Part shown: positions 1-8,628 of the stretch, piece by piece
How positions within the stretch are numbered: the stretch's first letter is position 1
Layout: each line of letters opens with the position of its first letter
Source of the DNA: Vicinamibacteraceae bacterium
Lineage (GTDB): Bacteria > Planctomycetota > Phycisphaerae > Phycisphaerales > UBA5793
Reading direction: 5' to 3'
Assembly: GCA_011525805.1 (NCBI GenBank)
Contig: WYBR01000128.1
Coordinates: forward strand, 1 to 43,923
Length of the DNA: 43,923 bases
The notes under the pieces: generated by a model
Seen by the model: only the letters and a program-made list of their open reading frames with translations
Databases searched by the model: none
What the model was told of the DNA's origin: nothing
Program-made: the position numbers and the translations under genes

Positions 1-1
1 C

Positions 2-913
2 GGCGGCTCGACCATCCACGGCCCCGACAACCCCATCGCCTGGGATGGGTATGTCTTCAATGCGGAGACCAGCCAATACCTCGTCCGCTTCCGCTGGTAT
101 GACCCCGTGCTGGGGAGGTGGCTGGAGAGGGATCCGCTTGGATACATCGACGGACTTGGCCTCTATCAATACGCCGGAGGCCATCCGATATTGTACACGG
201 ATCCCCTCGGGCTCTCACCTCCCGACTCCTGGACCTGGCACCACATGGTGCCGCAGTCCTGCCGTGGTACGCTTGGAGAGTTGGTGGACGACGCCGAGTT
301 CGGCCGACTTATGCAAGCCAAGGATCACTGGACGCTCAATGGGCGATGGGAGCCTGAGTTCAAGAGTTGGCTCAAGGATTTCATCGATGCAAACGGCCGG
401 AAGCCTGGACGCGATGAATTGTTGACGCAGTGCAACAAGATGCTCGAGTCTGACAACTACAAGGCGGTGATGAAGAGATCGTACAAGACGACTATGAAGT
501 ATGGGATATGGAAGAACAGGACCAAGATCGCCAAGGCGACCCATGCGGCCGCGATGGTGGCGGTTGAGAAGGCGCTCCGCAAGAAGGTGCGGGGAGCCGT
601 TGTCCGAGGGGTGCCTCTGCTCGGTCTGGTGATCTCGCTCTGGGATCGCAGCGCGCGAGCTGAAGAGTACGGAGAAGGCGTATCATGGTGCTTGACCGTG
701 CTAGACAACGTCCCCATTGTGGACACCGCGGTCGCCGTATCAGAGATGATAGACCAATACAAAGAAGCCGCGCGCCAGGCCGACCTCGACTATCAACGAG
801 AGATGAACAGTCTGTTCAATGAGGCCAAGTGCGACGACCCGTGCGCCGCCGACGGTGCAGATGCAGTTGAACCTGGATCGCCCGAAGATGCAGGCACGTC
901 GAATGATGGATAG
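2..913 (+). CDS. RHS repeat protein, C-terminal end with HNH-like toxin tip (5' partial)
   Basis: The reading frame is open from base 2, so the gene starts before the window. The first ~75 codons are the RHS-associated core: YDPVLGRWLERDPLGY, a LYQYAGGHP-type stretch and a closing DPLGL. These form the end of the RHS shell, after which the variable toxin domain begins. Here the tip opens with WTWHHMVPQS, an HH-x-P-Q motif seen in HNH/Endonuclease VII-type nuclease toxins, followed by W/K-rich helices and a hydrophobic stretch (VPLLGLVISLW). RHS proteins deliver such tips to neighbouring cells. The nuclease assignment is an inference from the motif; no metal ligands beyond the HH pair could be confirmed. 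The stop at 911-913 is followed by AAGGAGG before the next ORF, so a transcriptional unit with the downstream ORFs (possible immunity) is likely. A GTG at 107 is an internal codon, not the start. Confidence 0.85.
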   Translation, partial: GGSTIHGPDNPIAWDGYVFNAETSQYLVRFRWYDPVLGRWLERDPLGYIDGLGLYQYAGGHPILYTDPLGLSPPDSWTWHHMVPQSCRGTLGELVDDAEFGRLMQAKDHWTLNGRWEPEFKSWLKDFIDANGRKPGRDELLTQCNKMLESDNYKAVMKRSYKTTMKYGIWKNRTKIAKATHAAAMVAVEKALRKKVRGAVVRGVPLLGLVISLWDRSARAEEYGEGVSWCLTVLDNVPIVDTAVAVSEMIDQYKEAARQADLDYQREMNSLFNEAKCDDPCAADGADAVEPGSPEDAGTSNDG

Positions 914-930
914 AAGGAGGCGCCTCTCCC

Positions 931-1716
931 GTGGAAGTCGAATACGCATGGCTTACGAGCGCGGCCAGATCGAGGAACTTTTTCGGCCCCGGCGATGGAC
1001 TGCACACGGCCTTCCTGCTTCGTCACGGAGTCTGCACCTGGCGAGGCGTGTTCGAGGGCGTAACGCTTGATGAGTGGGGAAAGCACGTCCGGGACGGGAA
1101 TTGTTGCTTCTATCTCGCAGCAGTCGAGGCGGGCGGCAAACATCTTGAGCTCGGGAATACGTTTTTCATGGTTGATGCCACCTTATTCGACGCGATCGTT
1201 TTGGGTGATGGACTTTTTCATCGGCTTCGACAACAGTGCAGTTTCAGCGGCGGACATGTGGCTTCGCTTGATTCCGGGCACGTTTTTGCCCATGTTTGGC
1301 CCTATGCATTGCCCCCCGTGGATGAGGATCATGTGCTCTACAGGCAGGTCCACGACGTTCTCGGGCTTGACGAGCCGCCCGGCTCAGACGAATTGATGAG
1401 AAGACTGTGCTCATGCTGGCCCGCGCCGTTTGAGCTGCCGCCAATGCACTTAATCCTTGCGCCGGCGTTGCTTAAGCACACAGGCGTGCGCATGGAGCGG
1501 CGAGGCGGCAGGATCGTCTTGTCTATGAGTCGAGATTCGAGGGTGAGAACGGCGCAAGGAGAGGTAGCCGCAACCCCGGAGTATTTTCGTTCCGACCCCA
1601 TCGTTAAGTATGATGGCTTCCTTGTTCCTCATCCGGCGGCTGCGCTTTTCGCAACTGGACGTGAATGTGCGTGGCCTGCAATCGATTGCATCACAGACGT
1701 GGTGCTTGAGTGGTGA
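931..1716 (+). CDS. Hypothetical protein, possible immunity to the RHS toxin
   Basis: A 261-residue ORF starting with GTG, with a good AAGGAGG ribosome site about 10 bases upstream and only 17 bases after the RHS stop. I do not recognise the family. It has no signal peptide or membrane segment, is rich in His and Cys, and ends in an aromatic/acidic tail (ITDVVLEW). Position directly behind a toxin tip is where immunity genes sit in RHS and other polymorphic toxin systems, and that is the only basis for the functional guess. Its end overlaps the next ORF by 107 bases in another frame, which may mean a frameshift or a mis-set start downstream. Confidence 0.6.
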   Translation: MEVEYAWLTSAARSRNFFGPGDGLHTAFLLRHGVCTWRGVFEGVTLDEWGKHVRDGNCCFYLAAVEAGGKHLELGNTFFMVDATLFDAIVLGDGLFHRLRQQCSFSGGHVASLDSGHVFAHVWPYALPPVDEDHVLYRQVHDVLGLDEPPGSDELMRRLCSCWPAPFELPPMHLILAPALLKHTGVRMERRGGRIVLSMSRDSRVRTAQGEVAATPEYFRSDPIVKYDGFLVPHPAAALFATGRECAWPAIDCITDVVLEW

Positions 1717-2134
1717 GTTCGCATCTGCGTTGAGGCTTGCAGTTGATCCAGTGTTCGGAGGCATGTTCGTGAGACGGCCATTTCACCCCAAATGTCAGAT
1801 TCTGGCGACGCCGGAGATCATCGACGGGGCGCCCGTCCTCGGCATCATGTTTAGCGACGAATGCAAGGGTGAGAAGTTCGACGGCTCGGAGCCCGGGTTG
1901 TACTGCGGTTTCGGGTTCCTTCACAGGATCGATGAGCCACCTAGTTCCTGGAACTTCTATGACTTTGACCGGCTCAAGTGCATCGACATCCATGTCGAGG
2001 ACGTCATTGAGAACGCCATCCCGGGTCTTTACACTCGCGAGTCTGAACTGGCTCCGTTCACATGGGAAGAATTTGATTTCGGCGAAGACGATGATGCGGT
2101 CGAGGATGGCGCCGGTCAGGATGAGGAAGAGTAG
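1610..2134 (+). CDS. Hypothetical acidic protein (second ORF behind the RHS toxin)
   Basis: Codes for up to 174 residues, ending in a very acidic tail (GEDDDAVEDGAGQDEEE). From about residue 35 onward (RLAVDPVFGGMFVRR, then LATPEIIDGAPVLGIMF) it reads like a compact cytosolic protein; the first 35 codons overlap the previous gene and are probably not translated as shown. There is no convincing ribosome site before the first ATG. The real start may lie near 1710-1740 at a non-ATG codon, or the two ORFs may be one gene broken by a frameshift. The family is not recognised. An immunity or immunity-like role is inferred from position only. Confidence 0.45.
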   Translation: MMASLFLIRRLRFSQLDVNVRGLQSIASQTWCLSGEFASALRLAVDPVFGGMFVRRPFHPKCQILATPEIIDGAPVLGIMFSDECKGEKFDGSEPGLYCGFGFLHRIDEPPSSWNFYDFDRLKCIDIHVEDVIENAIPGLYTRESELAPFTWEEFDFGEDDDAVEDGAGQDEEE

Positions 2135-2214
2135 CGTCATCCGCGTGCGGTGCAGTGAGGCAGTCTCGCCACGGTCGGATTGTGCGAATCGGCTGCCAGG
2201 ACATGCCCCTCGCG

Positions 2215-2338
2215 GCCGGCAACATGACCGAGCAGGATCTGCCGGCGGCCGCCACGAAGAAGTACACCCACGACGCCTGGAACCGCCTCACTTCCGTGAG
2301 CATCGACGCGGCCGTGCGCGGCGAGTATGAGTGGATCC
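2215..2338 (+). pseudogene. RHS/YD-repeat remnant, plus strand
   Basis: In frame 2155, translation gives MTEQDLPAAATKKYTHDAWN followed by RLTSVSIDAAVRGEYEW. This is the classic YD-repeat pattern (YxYDAWNRL...) of RHS proteins, with H in place of the usual second Tyr. There is no start codon context and the similarity stops at about 2338, so it is a fragment and not a gene. Confidence 0.6.
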
Positions 2339-2339
2339 G

Positions 2340-2880
2340 CCGACCTGGTCAATCCGCTTCCCGGCTTTCAGGTCAGGAGAATCGTCGCCTCACACGCCCA
2401 TCGGCACGATCCGAAGGCGGAGAATCGGCGCAGCGCCCGAGAGGCTCGGCTCACCAGGACGCGCCGCTGCCGACGGTCGCGCTGTCGCACGACGAGACGA
2501 GGTCAGCACGAGCGTGGGTGTCGCAGGTCGCAGTGAGGCGCTGGACGGCGGTGTCGAAGCCGCCGTCGGCCGTGACTCACCGGGGTGGCCTGCGGCCGGA
2601 GTCGTCGCGGTCATACTGCACGACCCGGGCTTTCTGGTCCTTGGCCCAGATCGCCTCGCCTTGGGCACTGTGTACGCAATGGTCACGACATCAGCCGCGG
2701 TGAGCGAGTCGCGATGCTCCACCCTGCGGAACAGGTGGTCGGCGTCGATCTTCGAATCGCCCGGGCTGGTCACTCTTGTGGCGCCGTCGGTGGCGTTGGT
2801 CGTCGGGTCGTTGCCGGTTTCCGTCAGGCGCTGGGTGATCGAAGTCTGAAGGGCGTGGGTGCACCAGGCCCCTTGAGTAA
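2340..2880 (-). pseudogene. Decayed RHS fragment, minus strand
   Basis: On the reverse strand the pieces RRVEHRDSLTAADVVTIAYT, QGEAIWAKDQKARVVQYDRD and DTAVQRLTATCDTHARADL lie in order but in different frames and are separated by stops. They resemble successive RHS/YD repeats of the type found in planctomycete RHS proteins, where they read as ...VVTIEYTYD, AxDQxGTVxxYxYD and VQRxxxTYDxxGR. The frame changes show decay. It is inverted relative to the fragment just before it, so at least one rearrangement took place here. Confidence 0.4.
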
Positions 2881-2989
2881 CCGGGAATCTCCGCCGTCCC
2901 GACCTCTGGGTTGCGGCAGCGGGGTTCAGTTTCCTCGAGCGAGGAGGCTGAGCACCTGCGCCACCATACGATCAGGCGCTGACGAGAGG

Positions 2990-3490
2990 ATGGCCACCAT
3001 GTCGGCTGCTGCGCTCCTGACGATCGGCGTCTACGGATTCTCGCAGGAGGCGTTCTTCCAGGCGCTTCAGGACGCGGGCATCGACTGCTTCTGCGACGTG
3101 CGGGCGCGGCGCGGGGTTCGCGGGTCGGAGTATGCGTTCGCGAACGCGGGGCGGCTGGAGGCGCGGCTGGCGGCGCTGGGCATCCGATACGTGCATCTCA
3201 AGCACCTTGCCCCCTCCGACGCGATCCGCAAGGCGCAGGAAGCGGAGGATGCACGGCGCGGCGTGCCGCGGCGCCGCCGCAGCAGACTCGGCGAGACGTT
3301 CAAGACTCGCTACCGCAAGGAGAACCTCGCCCGGCTCAAGGCGGCGGCGCTCTTCGACGGCGAGTTGAAGGGCGCCCGCCGACCCGTGTTCTTCTGCGTC
3401 GAGGGTGAGCCGGCGGCATGCCATCGCTCGCTGCTGGTCGAGGAACTGGCGCGCCAGACGGGCCTGCCGGTCGAGCACCTGATGCCGTGA
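2990..3490 (+). CDS. DUF488 family protein
   Basis: A 166-residue protein starting at ATG 2990 (GAGAGG directly upstream; a second in-frame ATG is at 2999). The frame is open further upstream, but that part is RHS debris. It begins with LTIGVYGFSQEAF, continues through DVRARRGVRGSEYAF, and ends with FFCVEGEPAACHRSLLVEEL. The Cys-x-Glu-x-x-Pro-x-x-Cys-His-Arg signature is characteristic of DUF488 (PF04343). These are small cytosolic proteins of unknown biochemistry; the paired Cys and CHR motif suggests a conserved active or metal site. It stands alone, convergent with the next gene. Confidence 0.85.
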   Translation: MATMSAAALLTIGVYGFSQEAFFQALQDAGIDCFCDVRARRGVRGSEYAFANAGRLEARLAALGIRYVHLKHLAPSDAIRKAQEAEDARRGVPRRRRSRLGETFKTRYRKENLARLKAAALFDGELKGARRPVFFCVEGEPAACHRSLLVEELARQTGLPVEHLMP

Positions 3491-3562
3491 ATTCTGCCTG
3501 CACGAGCCATTCGAATCCCGGCAGCGCCAGCCGGACCGCGGCGTCCGTTCGGCAGCGCGTAG

Positions 3563-5545
3563 TCACTCGATGAAGGTCACGCTCGATAGGATTCGCTCGA
3601 ACGCCTGGCCGAATTTCTCGTGGTTCTCGATGGTCGAGATCAGGTTGATGAGCACGGCCGACTCGTTGTGTGTGAGCAGCACTTCGGTGACGCGCATCGG
3701 GACGCCGCGCTCGGATTTCGGCGTTCCGCCGAACCGCAGTCGGTGTCCGGCGACTCCGTTGATCTCGACGGCTTGGTCGAGGAGCACTTCAACTTCGTGC
3801 AGTGCTGTCCGCTGCTGTCTGAGGCGTGCGTCGAGGACGACCTTCGGCGCCACGCCTTTGGGCAGGCTGAAGGCGGTAACGTGGAACATCGCCGAGTCGC
3901 CCAGGTCGGCATCGGGCGGGCGCACGCGCAACACCTGGGCGCCGGCGGACTTCGTGTCCTCCACGGTCCACGCCTCGTCGGGAATGCTGAATCGGAAGCG
4001 ATGCTCGGCACTGGTGTAGGTTGTGCCGCGCAGGCCGGGTTCGATCGCTTCGCCCGGCGGTTCGGGAATGAGTTCAACGTCGGCGATCGAGACGCCCAGG
4101 CTTTGCGTGAGTTTCCAGCGCAGCGGCTGGGTGCCCATGACGGTGTCGCTGTGGATGAACTTGAGGAGGTCGAGCGAGCCGCCGACTTCGTTGACGCTGG
4201 CGTCGACGGGGATCCACTGGCCGACGTAGACCTCGTTCCACATGTGCCCGGCCCAGGTATCGCCCTCGGCGCCGACGAAGCGCCGCTGACCGAGGGCGAG
4301 GCGCGTGGGGAGGCCGGCCGCGCGAGCGAGCGAGGCGAAGAGCGTGGAGTATTCGGTGCACTTGCCGGTGCGGCGCTTGAGCACCTGCGGGCCGCTGAGC
4401 GTTTCGGCGATCATCGCCGGCTCGATGTACTCACTCACCCACTGGCAGATCGCCGTGGCCGCGGCGCGGGCGGAGGTCGTCTCACCGACGATCTCGGCCG
4501 CGATCCTGGCGACGGCTTCATCCTCGGGAAGAATGAAGTCCGTCGAGCCGAGCGCACCGGCGAACTGCTGGCGCGAGACGGGAAGGACGATGTCGGGCCC
4601 GTCGTCTGCGGGCCGCGCAAGGCGGACGAGCGCCGTGTATTCTCCGCCTTCCTGTTCCAGGGAGATGAGACTTTGCCGCGAGTCTTCGAGTTGGAACTCA
4701 TCGCGCGGAATGTCCTTCCACGTGAGTTTGACGTCAAGGCGCTTCAGTCGCCGCGTGGGCGGCAACTCGCGATCGAAGGGAAACACGAGCAGTTCGCGAT
4801 CGGGGATTCTGCGGTGCGCAATCTGCTCTGCCTCTTCCTGCGTGGCTCTGACGATGTGCGTGCGAGGCGTGGCGACGGTCTGGTCGATCATGACGCCGCA
4901 GTCGTCGAGACGGATCATGGTCTTGAGCCACTCCTTCTCGAACTCGATGGACCACTCGGAGCCGGCCGCGCCGCGCGAAACGAGGCGAACGGTGGCGGGT
5001 TCCGCTTCGCCGCTCTCGGCTGCGATGATGCGCACCGGCCGCGCATGGTCGATGACCGCGTCGGGCGCCGCTTCGGAGACGATTGAGTGCAGCCAGTCGC
5101 CCAGCGCGAGGTCCGAGATGGAGGGGATGCCGTCGTTGAACGTGCGGGTGGTCTCCTCGACGCCGTCTTCCGTTTCGCGCGCGATGACGTAGCCGTTTTC
5201 AATGCCTCGGCCGTGAAGGGTTCCGCCTCCCGAGAGGCGCGATGATGTCGCTTGCATGCTGATCAGGGAGAACTTCGAATCGACGATTGCGGAAGAAGTG
5301 GACTGCAACTCCTGCGGCGCACCGAAAAACTCGATTCGGACGAGGGACTCGACGGCGTACTCGACCTGCCCGTGCTCGCGCTGCCGCACGACGACGTGAA
5401 TGGAGCCGTAGCGCTGCTCTCCGTCGCTGATGACGTACCAGAGGTCGCGCTCAGGCGGCCCAGCGCTCGCTCGGCGAGCCTGCAGCAGGCTGGTGGTCGC
5501 GAACGCCAGCAGCAGGAGGACGAGGCAGCGGCGCCAACGGGACAT
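3563..5545 (-). CDS. Secreted transglutaminase-like (cysteine protease fold) protein
   Basis: 660 residues with a clear signal peptide (hydrophobic LVLLLLAFATTSLLQA, cleavage near residue 28). The transglutaminase core lies at about 345-455, with the triad C396 (RRTGKCTEYS), H434 (WAGHMWNEVY) and D448 (IPVDAS). The ~300-residue N-terminal part is beta-rich and unassigned. The C-terminal ~140 residues (FRFSIPDEAWTVEDTKS onwards) resemble the PsbP/DcrB-type fold that often follows such domains in planctomycetes. The start is fixed by AAAGGAGAG six bases before the ATG. It probably acts in the periplasm as a hydrolase or cross-linking enzyme; the substrate is unknown. It is monocistronic, with ~165 bases before the next minus-strand gene's end. 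Confidence 0.85.
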   Translation of the reverse strand: MSRWRRCLVLLLLAFATTSLLQARRASAGPPERDLWYVISDGEQRYGSIHVVVRQREHGQVEYAVESLVRIEFFGAPQELQSTSSAIVDSKFSLISMQATSSRLSGGGTLHGRGIENGYVIARETEDGVEETTRTFNDGIPSISDLALGDWLHSIVSEAAPDAVIDHARPVRIIAAESGEAEPATVRLVSRGAAGSEWSIEFEKEWLKTMIRLDDCGVMIDQTVATPRTHIVRATQEEAEQIAHRRIPDRELLVFPFDRELPPTRRLKRLDVKLTWKDIPRDEFQLEDSRQSLISLEQEGGEYTALVRLARPADDGPDIVLPVSRQQFAGALGSTDFILPEDEAVARIAAEIVGETTSARAAATAICQWVSEYIEPAMIAETLSGPQVLKRRTGKCTEYSTLFASLARAAGLPTRLALGQRRFVGAEGDTWAGHMWNEVYVGQWIPVDASVNEVGGSLDLLKFIHSDTVMGTQPLRWKLTQSLGVSIADVELIPEPPGEAIEPGLRGTTYTSAEHRFRFSIPDEAWTVEDTKSAGAQVLRVRPPDADLGDSAMFHVTAFSLPKGVAPKVVLDARLRQQRTALHEVEVLLDQAVEINGVAGHRLRFGGTPKSERGVPMRVTEVLLTHNESAVLINLISTIENHEKFGQAFERILSSVTFIE

Positions 5546-5710
5546 GGTGCTCTCCTTTCACGATGAGCGCATGATCATACGATGCTCCACGGCTGGTGCA
5601 GCATTGGTTCGGCGCAAGACGCGGCACAATCGGGCGGCGACTCGCGGCACTTGCAGGGAGAGCCAGTCCTCCGCCGCCGGCGTGGAGGGCCTCTGTCTGT
5701 CCATCGCCGA

Positions 5711-6835
5711 TCACTTGCGAACGGCCTCGCGGAGTTTCTCCAGTTCGGCCTCGAGGATTTCTTCGCCGCGGCCGCGGACGACGCGGCCCTGCGGGTCGAT
5801 GAGGATGGCCGTGCCCAGCGAGGTGATCGCGAAGTTGCGGTAGGTGCGGCCGGTCGAGTCGAGCAGGATCGGGAAGGGCAGTTCGCGTCCCTTCCACTGC
5901 TTCTCGATAACGTCCTTCATCTTCTCATCGAGCACCTCGAAGGTCGGGGCGCTGCGGTCGTGGAAGGCGACGATCGCGAAACGGTCTCGGAGATCGGCGT
6001 ACTTGTCGCGGAGGTCCATGAGGGCCGGCAACCTGCGGCCGATGCACGGCGGTCACCAGTACGACCACGTCTCAATGAGCAGCCACTTGCCCTTGAAGTC
6101 GGCGATCTGCACGTCGGCGTCAATACCCCGCGCCTCGGTGATCGTCCATGGCGGCGGCTCCTGGCCGTAGAGTTTCGCCAGCGCCGTCGGCCGGAGCATC
6201 ACCGGGTCGGTGTTCACGTGCTCGGCCGCGAGGTCGAGTTCGATTTCCGCCCGTTCGAGTTCGGCCGCGACGAGAGAGAGTTTCGCGCGCCCGGGCGGAA
6301 GGAACAACTCCCACTCCCCTTCACCTTCGATCACCGCCGAGGCGACCGCGATCGGCGCGCGGGGATCGAAGACGAAGGCGCGGACGGTGTTGTCCGTAAG
6401 CAGCGGCAGGGCGATGCGGACTTCGCCGGTGAGGCGCACGAGCGGGGCGATGGTAAGGGTGAATTCATCTTCGAGGACGTCGGGGTTGAGGATGGCGGTT
6501 CCGCCGCGGCGCGTTTTGAGGTCGAGTGCGAGAAGCGCCAGCGGCCGGCCATCGAAGTAGAGCGGCCCGTTGAAGCGGCCCTGATCGTCGCTGCGAACGG
6601 TGAGTCGCTCCTGCATGTAGGCGTCGGACTTCCACTGCGGCGTCATGGCGCCGCCGGTGGTGGTCCAGTGCGTGCCGACCTCGATGCCCGCGACGGGCCG
6701 GCCGTTTTCATCGACGACGCGGCCGTGAACGTGGCGCACGTCGCGCGTCTCGCCGGCGAGCGCTGACGCAGCGCAGGCGGCGAGCAAGGCCGCGATGAAC
6801 GCCATCCCAGCCGAACGACGTGCAGATTGATTCAT
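5711..6835 (-). CDS. TlpA-type redoxin with in-frame TGA at the CPPC motif; probable selenoprotein
   Basis: Read straight through a TGA at 6053-6055, the frame gives 374 residues. The start ATG has GGAGG eight bases upstream. Residues 1-28 form a signal peptide. Residues ~32-60 look like a carboxypeptidase-regulatory-like beta domain (VHGRVVDENGRPVAGIEV). A beta-rich middle follows, then from ~245 a thioredoxin-fold redoxin: FKGKWLLIETWSYW, the TGA, then PPCIGRRLPALMDLRDKY and FPILLDSTGRTYRNF with its cis-Pro region, ending with AILIDPQGRVVRGRG. The TGA stands where the first Cys of WCxxC belongs, giving U261-P-P-C264. The downstream half has no start or ribosome site of its own and keeps the coding pattern. 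A SECIS-like hairpin lies just after the TGA. The role would be periplasmic thiol/disulfide exchange. The alternative is a one-base nonsense change (TGC or TGT to TGA) or a sequencing error. Confidence 0.75.
6023..6040 (-). promoter_or_regulatory. Candidate bacterial SECIS hairpin
   Basis: On the coding strand the bases GGCCGCAGGTTGCCGGCC begin 12 bases after the TGA. They fold as GGCC-GC / GC-CGGCC, six pairs with one bulged C on the 3' side, around an AGGTT loop. The loop starts 18 bases after the TGA and has G as its second base, which fits the published description of bacterial SECIS elements (apical loop with G in its first two bases, short distance from UGA). From memory, the E. coli fdhF SECIS has the same AUCGG lead-in, GCAGGU loop entry and a 17-base spacing. 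No folding program was run. Confidence 0.65.
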
Positions 6836-7062
6836 CGATGATCCTCCGGACGGCGAAATGGGGCGACTCGACCGCGATTGGCTCGGCGTCGACTCCCTGT
6901 GAGCATAGAGCGCTGCGGGGTCCGGGGGGGCGCGGCGCCGGGTGGTGTCCCGGCAGGTTTGATCCTACACTCGCCGTTGCCGCCATCCCGAATCCGTTGA
7001 CATTGCCGCCCGCCATGCGAGGCACGAGGCCTGACCGGTCGGGCGGCGGTTGGTATGCCGTC

Positions 7063-8628
7063 ATGAGTTCCCCGAGCACTCCTGCCATCCGTGAGTCCGC
7101 CCCGGTCGAGGCGTCCCCGCCGTCGCCGCTGCGGGAGTTGTTCGCGCTCGCCTGGCCGACGGTTCTGACGATGACGAGTTACACGGCGATGCAGTTCGTC
7201 GATGCGCTGATGGTGAGCCGGGTGGGTTCGCTGGAACTGGCAGCGCAGGGCAACGGCGGTCTGGCGACGTTCACGCCGCTGTCGTTCCTGATGGGCGTGC
7301 TGACGATGGTGAACACGTACGTGAGCCAGAACCTCGGCGCGGGCCGGCCGCGCCAGGCGCCGCGCTTCGCATGGGCGGCGCTGTGGATGAGCGCATTCGG
7401 CTGGGTGTTGCTGCTGCCTTACGCGGCCTCGCTCGGGCTTATCTTCGCCCAACTCGGGCACTCGGATGAACTCGTCGCGCTCGAAACGCGCTACGGGCAG
7501 ATTCTCATGTACGGGTGCTTCGTGATGCTCATGACGCGCGGGCTGAGCCACTACTTTTACGGCCTGCACCGGCCCAAAGTCGTCTTCGTGGCCACGGTCG
7601 CGGGAAACGTGACGAACATCTTCGGCAACTGGGTGCTGATTTTCGGCCACCTCGGCGCGCCGGCGCTGGGCGTGGAGGGGGCGGCGATTGCGACGGTGAT
7701 CGGCACGGCGGTGGAACTGCTGATCCCCCTGTCGGTCTTCCTCGGGCCGAAGATGCACGCCGAACTCGGCACGCGCGACGCCTGGCGGCCGGACTGGCGC
7801 GCCATGCGCCTGCTGTGGCGCGTGGGCTGGCCGCGGGCTCTGACCTTCGGCAACGAGATGGTCTGCTGGTCGGTGTTCATGATCTACCTCATCGGGACCT
7901 TCGGCGAGGCGCACAACAGCGCGGGGTGGATCGCGCTGCGCTACATGCACCTGAGTTTCATGCCCGCGGTGGGAATCTCGGTCGCGGTGACGGCGCTGGT
8001 GGGGCGCTACATCGGCGCCGGGCAACCCGACACGGCCAACCATCGCGCCTGGCTCGGGGTGCGCCTGGCCATGGCGTACATGGGCACGTGCGCCCTGATG
8101 TTCGTCCTCTTCCGCGAGCCGCTCGCCGCCGTGCTCATCAAGCGGGACGATCCGAACGCGGACCTCATCCTGGGCATTGCCATGAAGCTGCTCGTCTGCG
8201 CCGCGGTCTTCCAGTTGTTCGACGCGCTGGCGATCACGCTCTCGGGCGCGCTGAGCGGCGCCGGCGACACGGTCTGGCCCGGCGTGGTCACGATGATCAC
8301 GTCGTGGACGTTCATCGTGGGCGGCGGCTTCGCCTTCGTCACCTGGTGGTCCGAACTCGAATCGCTCGGCCCGTGGATCGGCGCTTCCGCCTTCATCATC
8401 TCGCTGGGCATCGCTTTTCTGTGGCGGTGGACGAGCGGGCATTGGCGGTCGATCCGCCTGCTCGAACCGACGGAGGGCGAGTTGCGCGCCGCGGCGGAGG
8501 GAGCGGTCGTCGCTGACGTCGATCCCGCGAGCGGGCCGCTGGCGGACCGCGTCCTCACCTCGCGCCAACCCGGCCTCGACGAGGACGACGAGATCGAGCA
8601 GGAAACGACGGTCGCGGGCGCGCCATGA
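7063..8628 (+). CDS. MATE family efflux transporter
   Basis: 521 residues from ATG 7063; the open frame before it is non-coding in character. The N-terminal region LRELFALAWPTVLTMTSYTA and MQFVDALMVSRVG is the typical first helix of MATE (NorM/DinF-like) carriers, and about twelve hydrophobic segments follow. The second half repeats the pattern (GWPRALTFGNEMVCWSVFMI). MATE proteins export cationic drugs or metabolites using an H+ or Na+ gradient; the substrate here cannot be read. An acidic, charged tail of ~50 residues follows the last helix. The stop overlaps the next gene by four bases (ATGA), indicating translational coupling with mutY, a functionally unrelated gene. Confidence 0.9.
   Translation: MSSPSTPAIRESAPVEASPPSPLRELFALAWPTVLTMTSYTAMQFVDALMVSRVGSLELAAQGNGGLATFTPLSFLMGVLTMVNTYVSQNLGAGRPRQAPRFAWAALWMSAFGWVLLLPYAASLGLIFAQLGHSDELVALETRYGQILMYGCFVMLMTRGLSHYFYGLHRPKVVFVATVAGNVTNIFGNWVLIFGHLGAPALGVEGAAIATVIGTAVELLIPLSVFLGPKMHAELGTRDAWRPDWRAMRLLWRVGWPRALTFGNEMVCWSVFMIYLIGTFGEAHNSAGWIALRYMHLSFMPAVGISVAVTALVGRYIGAGQPDTANHRAWLGVRLAMAYMGTCALMFVLFREPLAAVLIKRDDPNADLILGIAMKLLVCAAVFQLFDALAITLSGALSGAGDTVWPGVVTMITSWTFIVGGGFAFVTWWSELESLGPWIGASAFIISLGIAFLWRWTSGHWRSIRLLEPTEGELRAAAEGAVVADVDPASGPLADRVLTSRQPGLDEDDEIEQETTVAGAP

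Noticed and set aside
3620-5086. Long plus-strand open frame (488 codons)
   Set aside because: It is opposite the transglutaminase-like gene, which has a signal peptide, triad and ribosome site. The plus-strand translation shows no domain and is a GC-rich shadow.
5711-6031. Reading the redoxin C-terminal half as a separate gene starting at TTG
   Set aside because: It lacks a ribosome site and would begin inside the thioredoxin fold, after the active-site motif. A read-through of TGA explains the sequence better.
6832-8568. Long minus-strand open frame (578 codons)
   Set aside because: Shadow of the MATE transporter; translation is Arg/His-rich low-complexity sequence.
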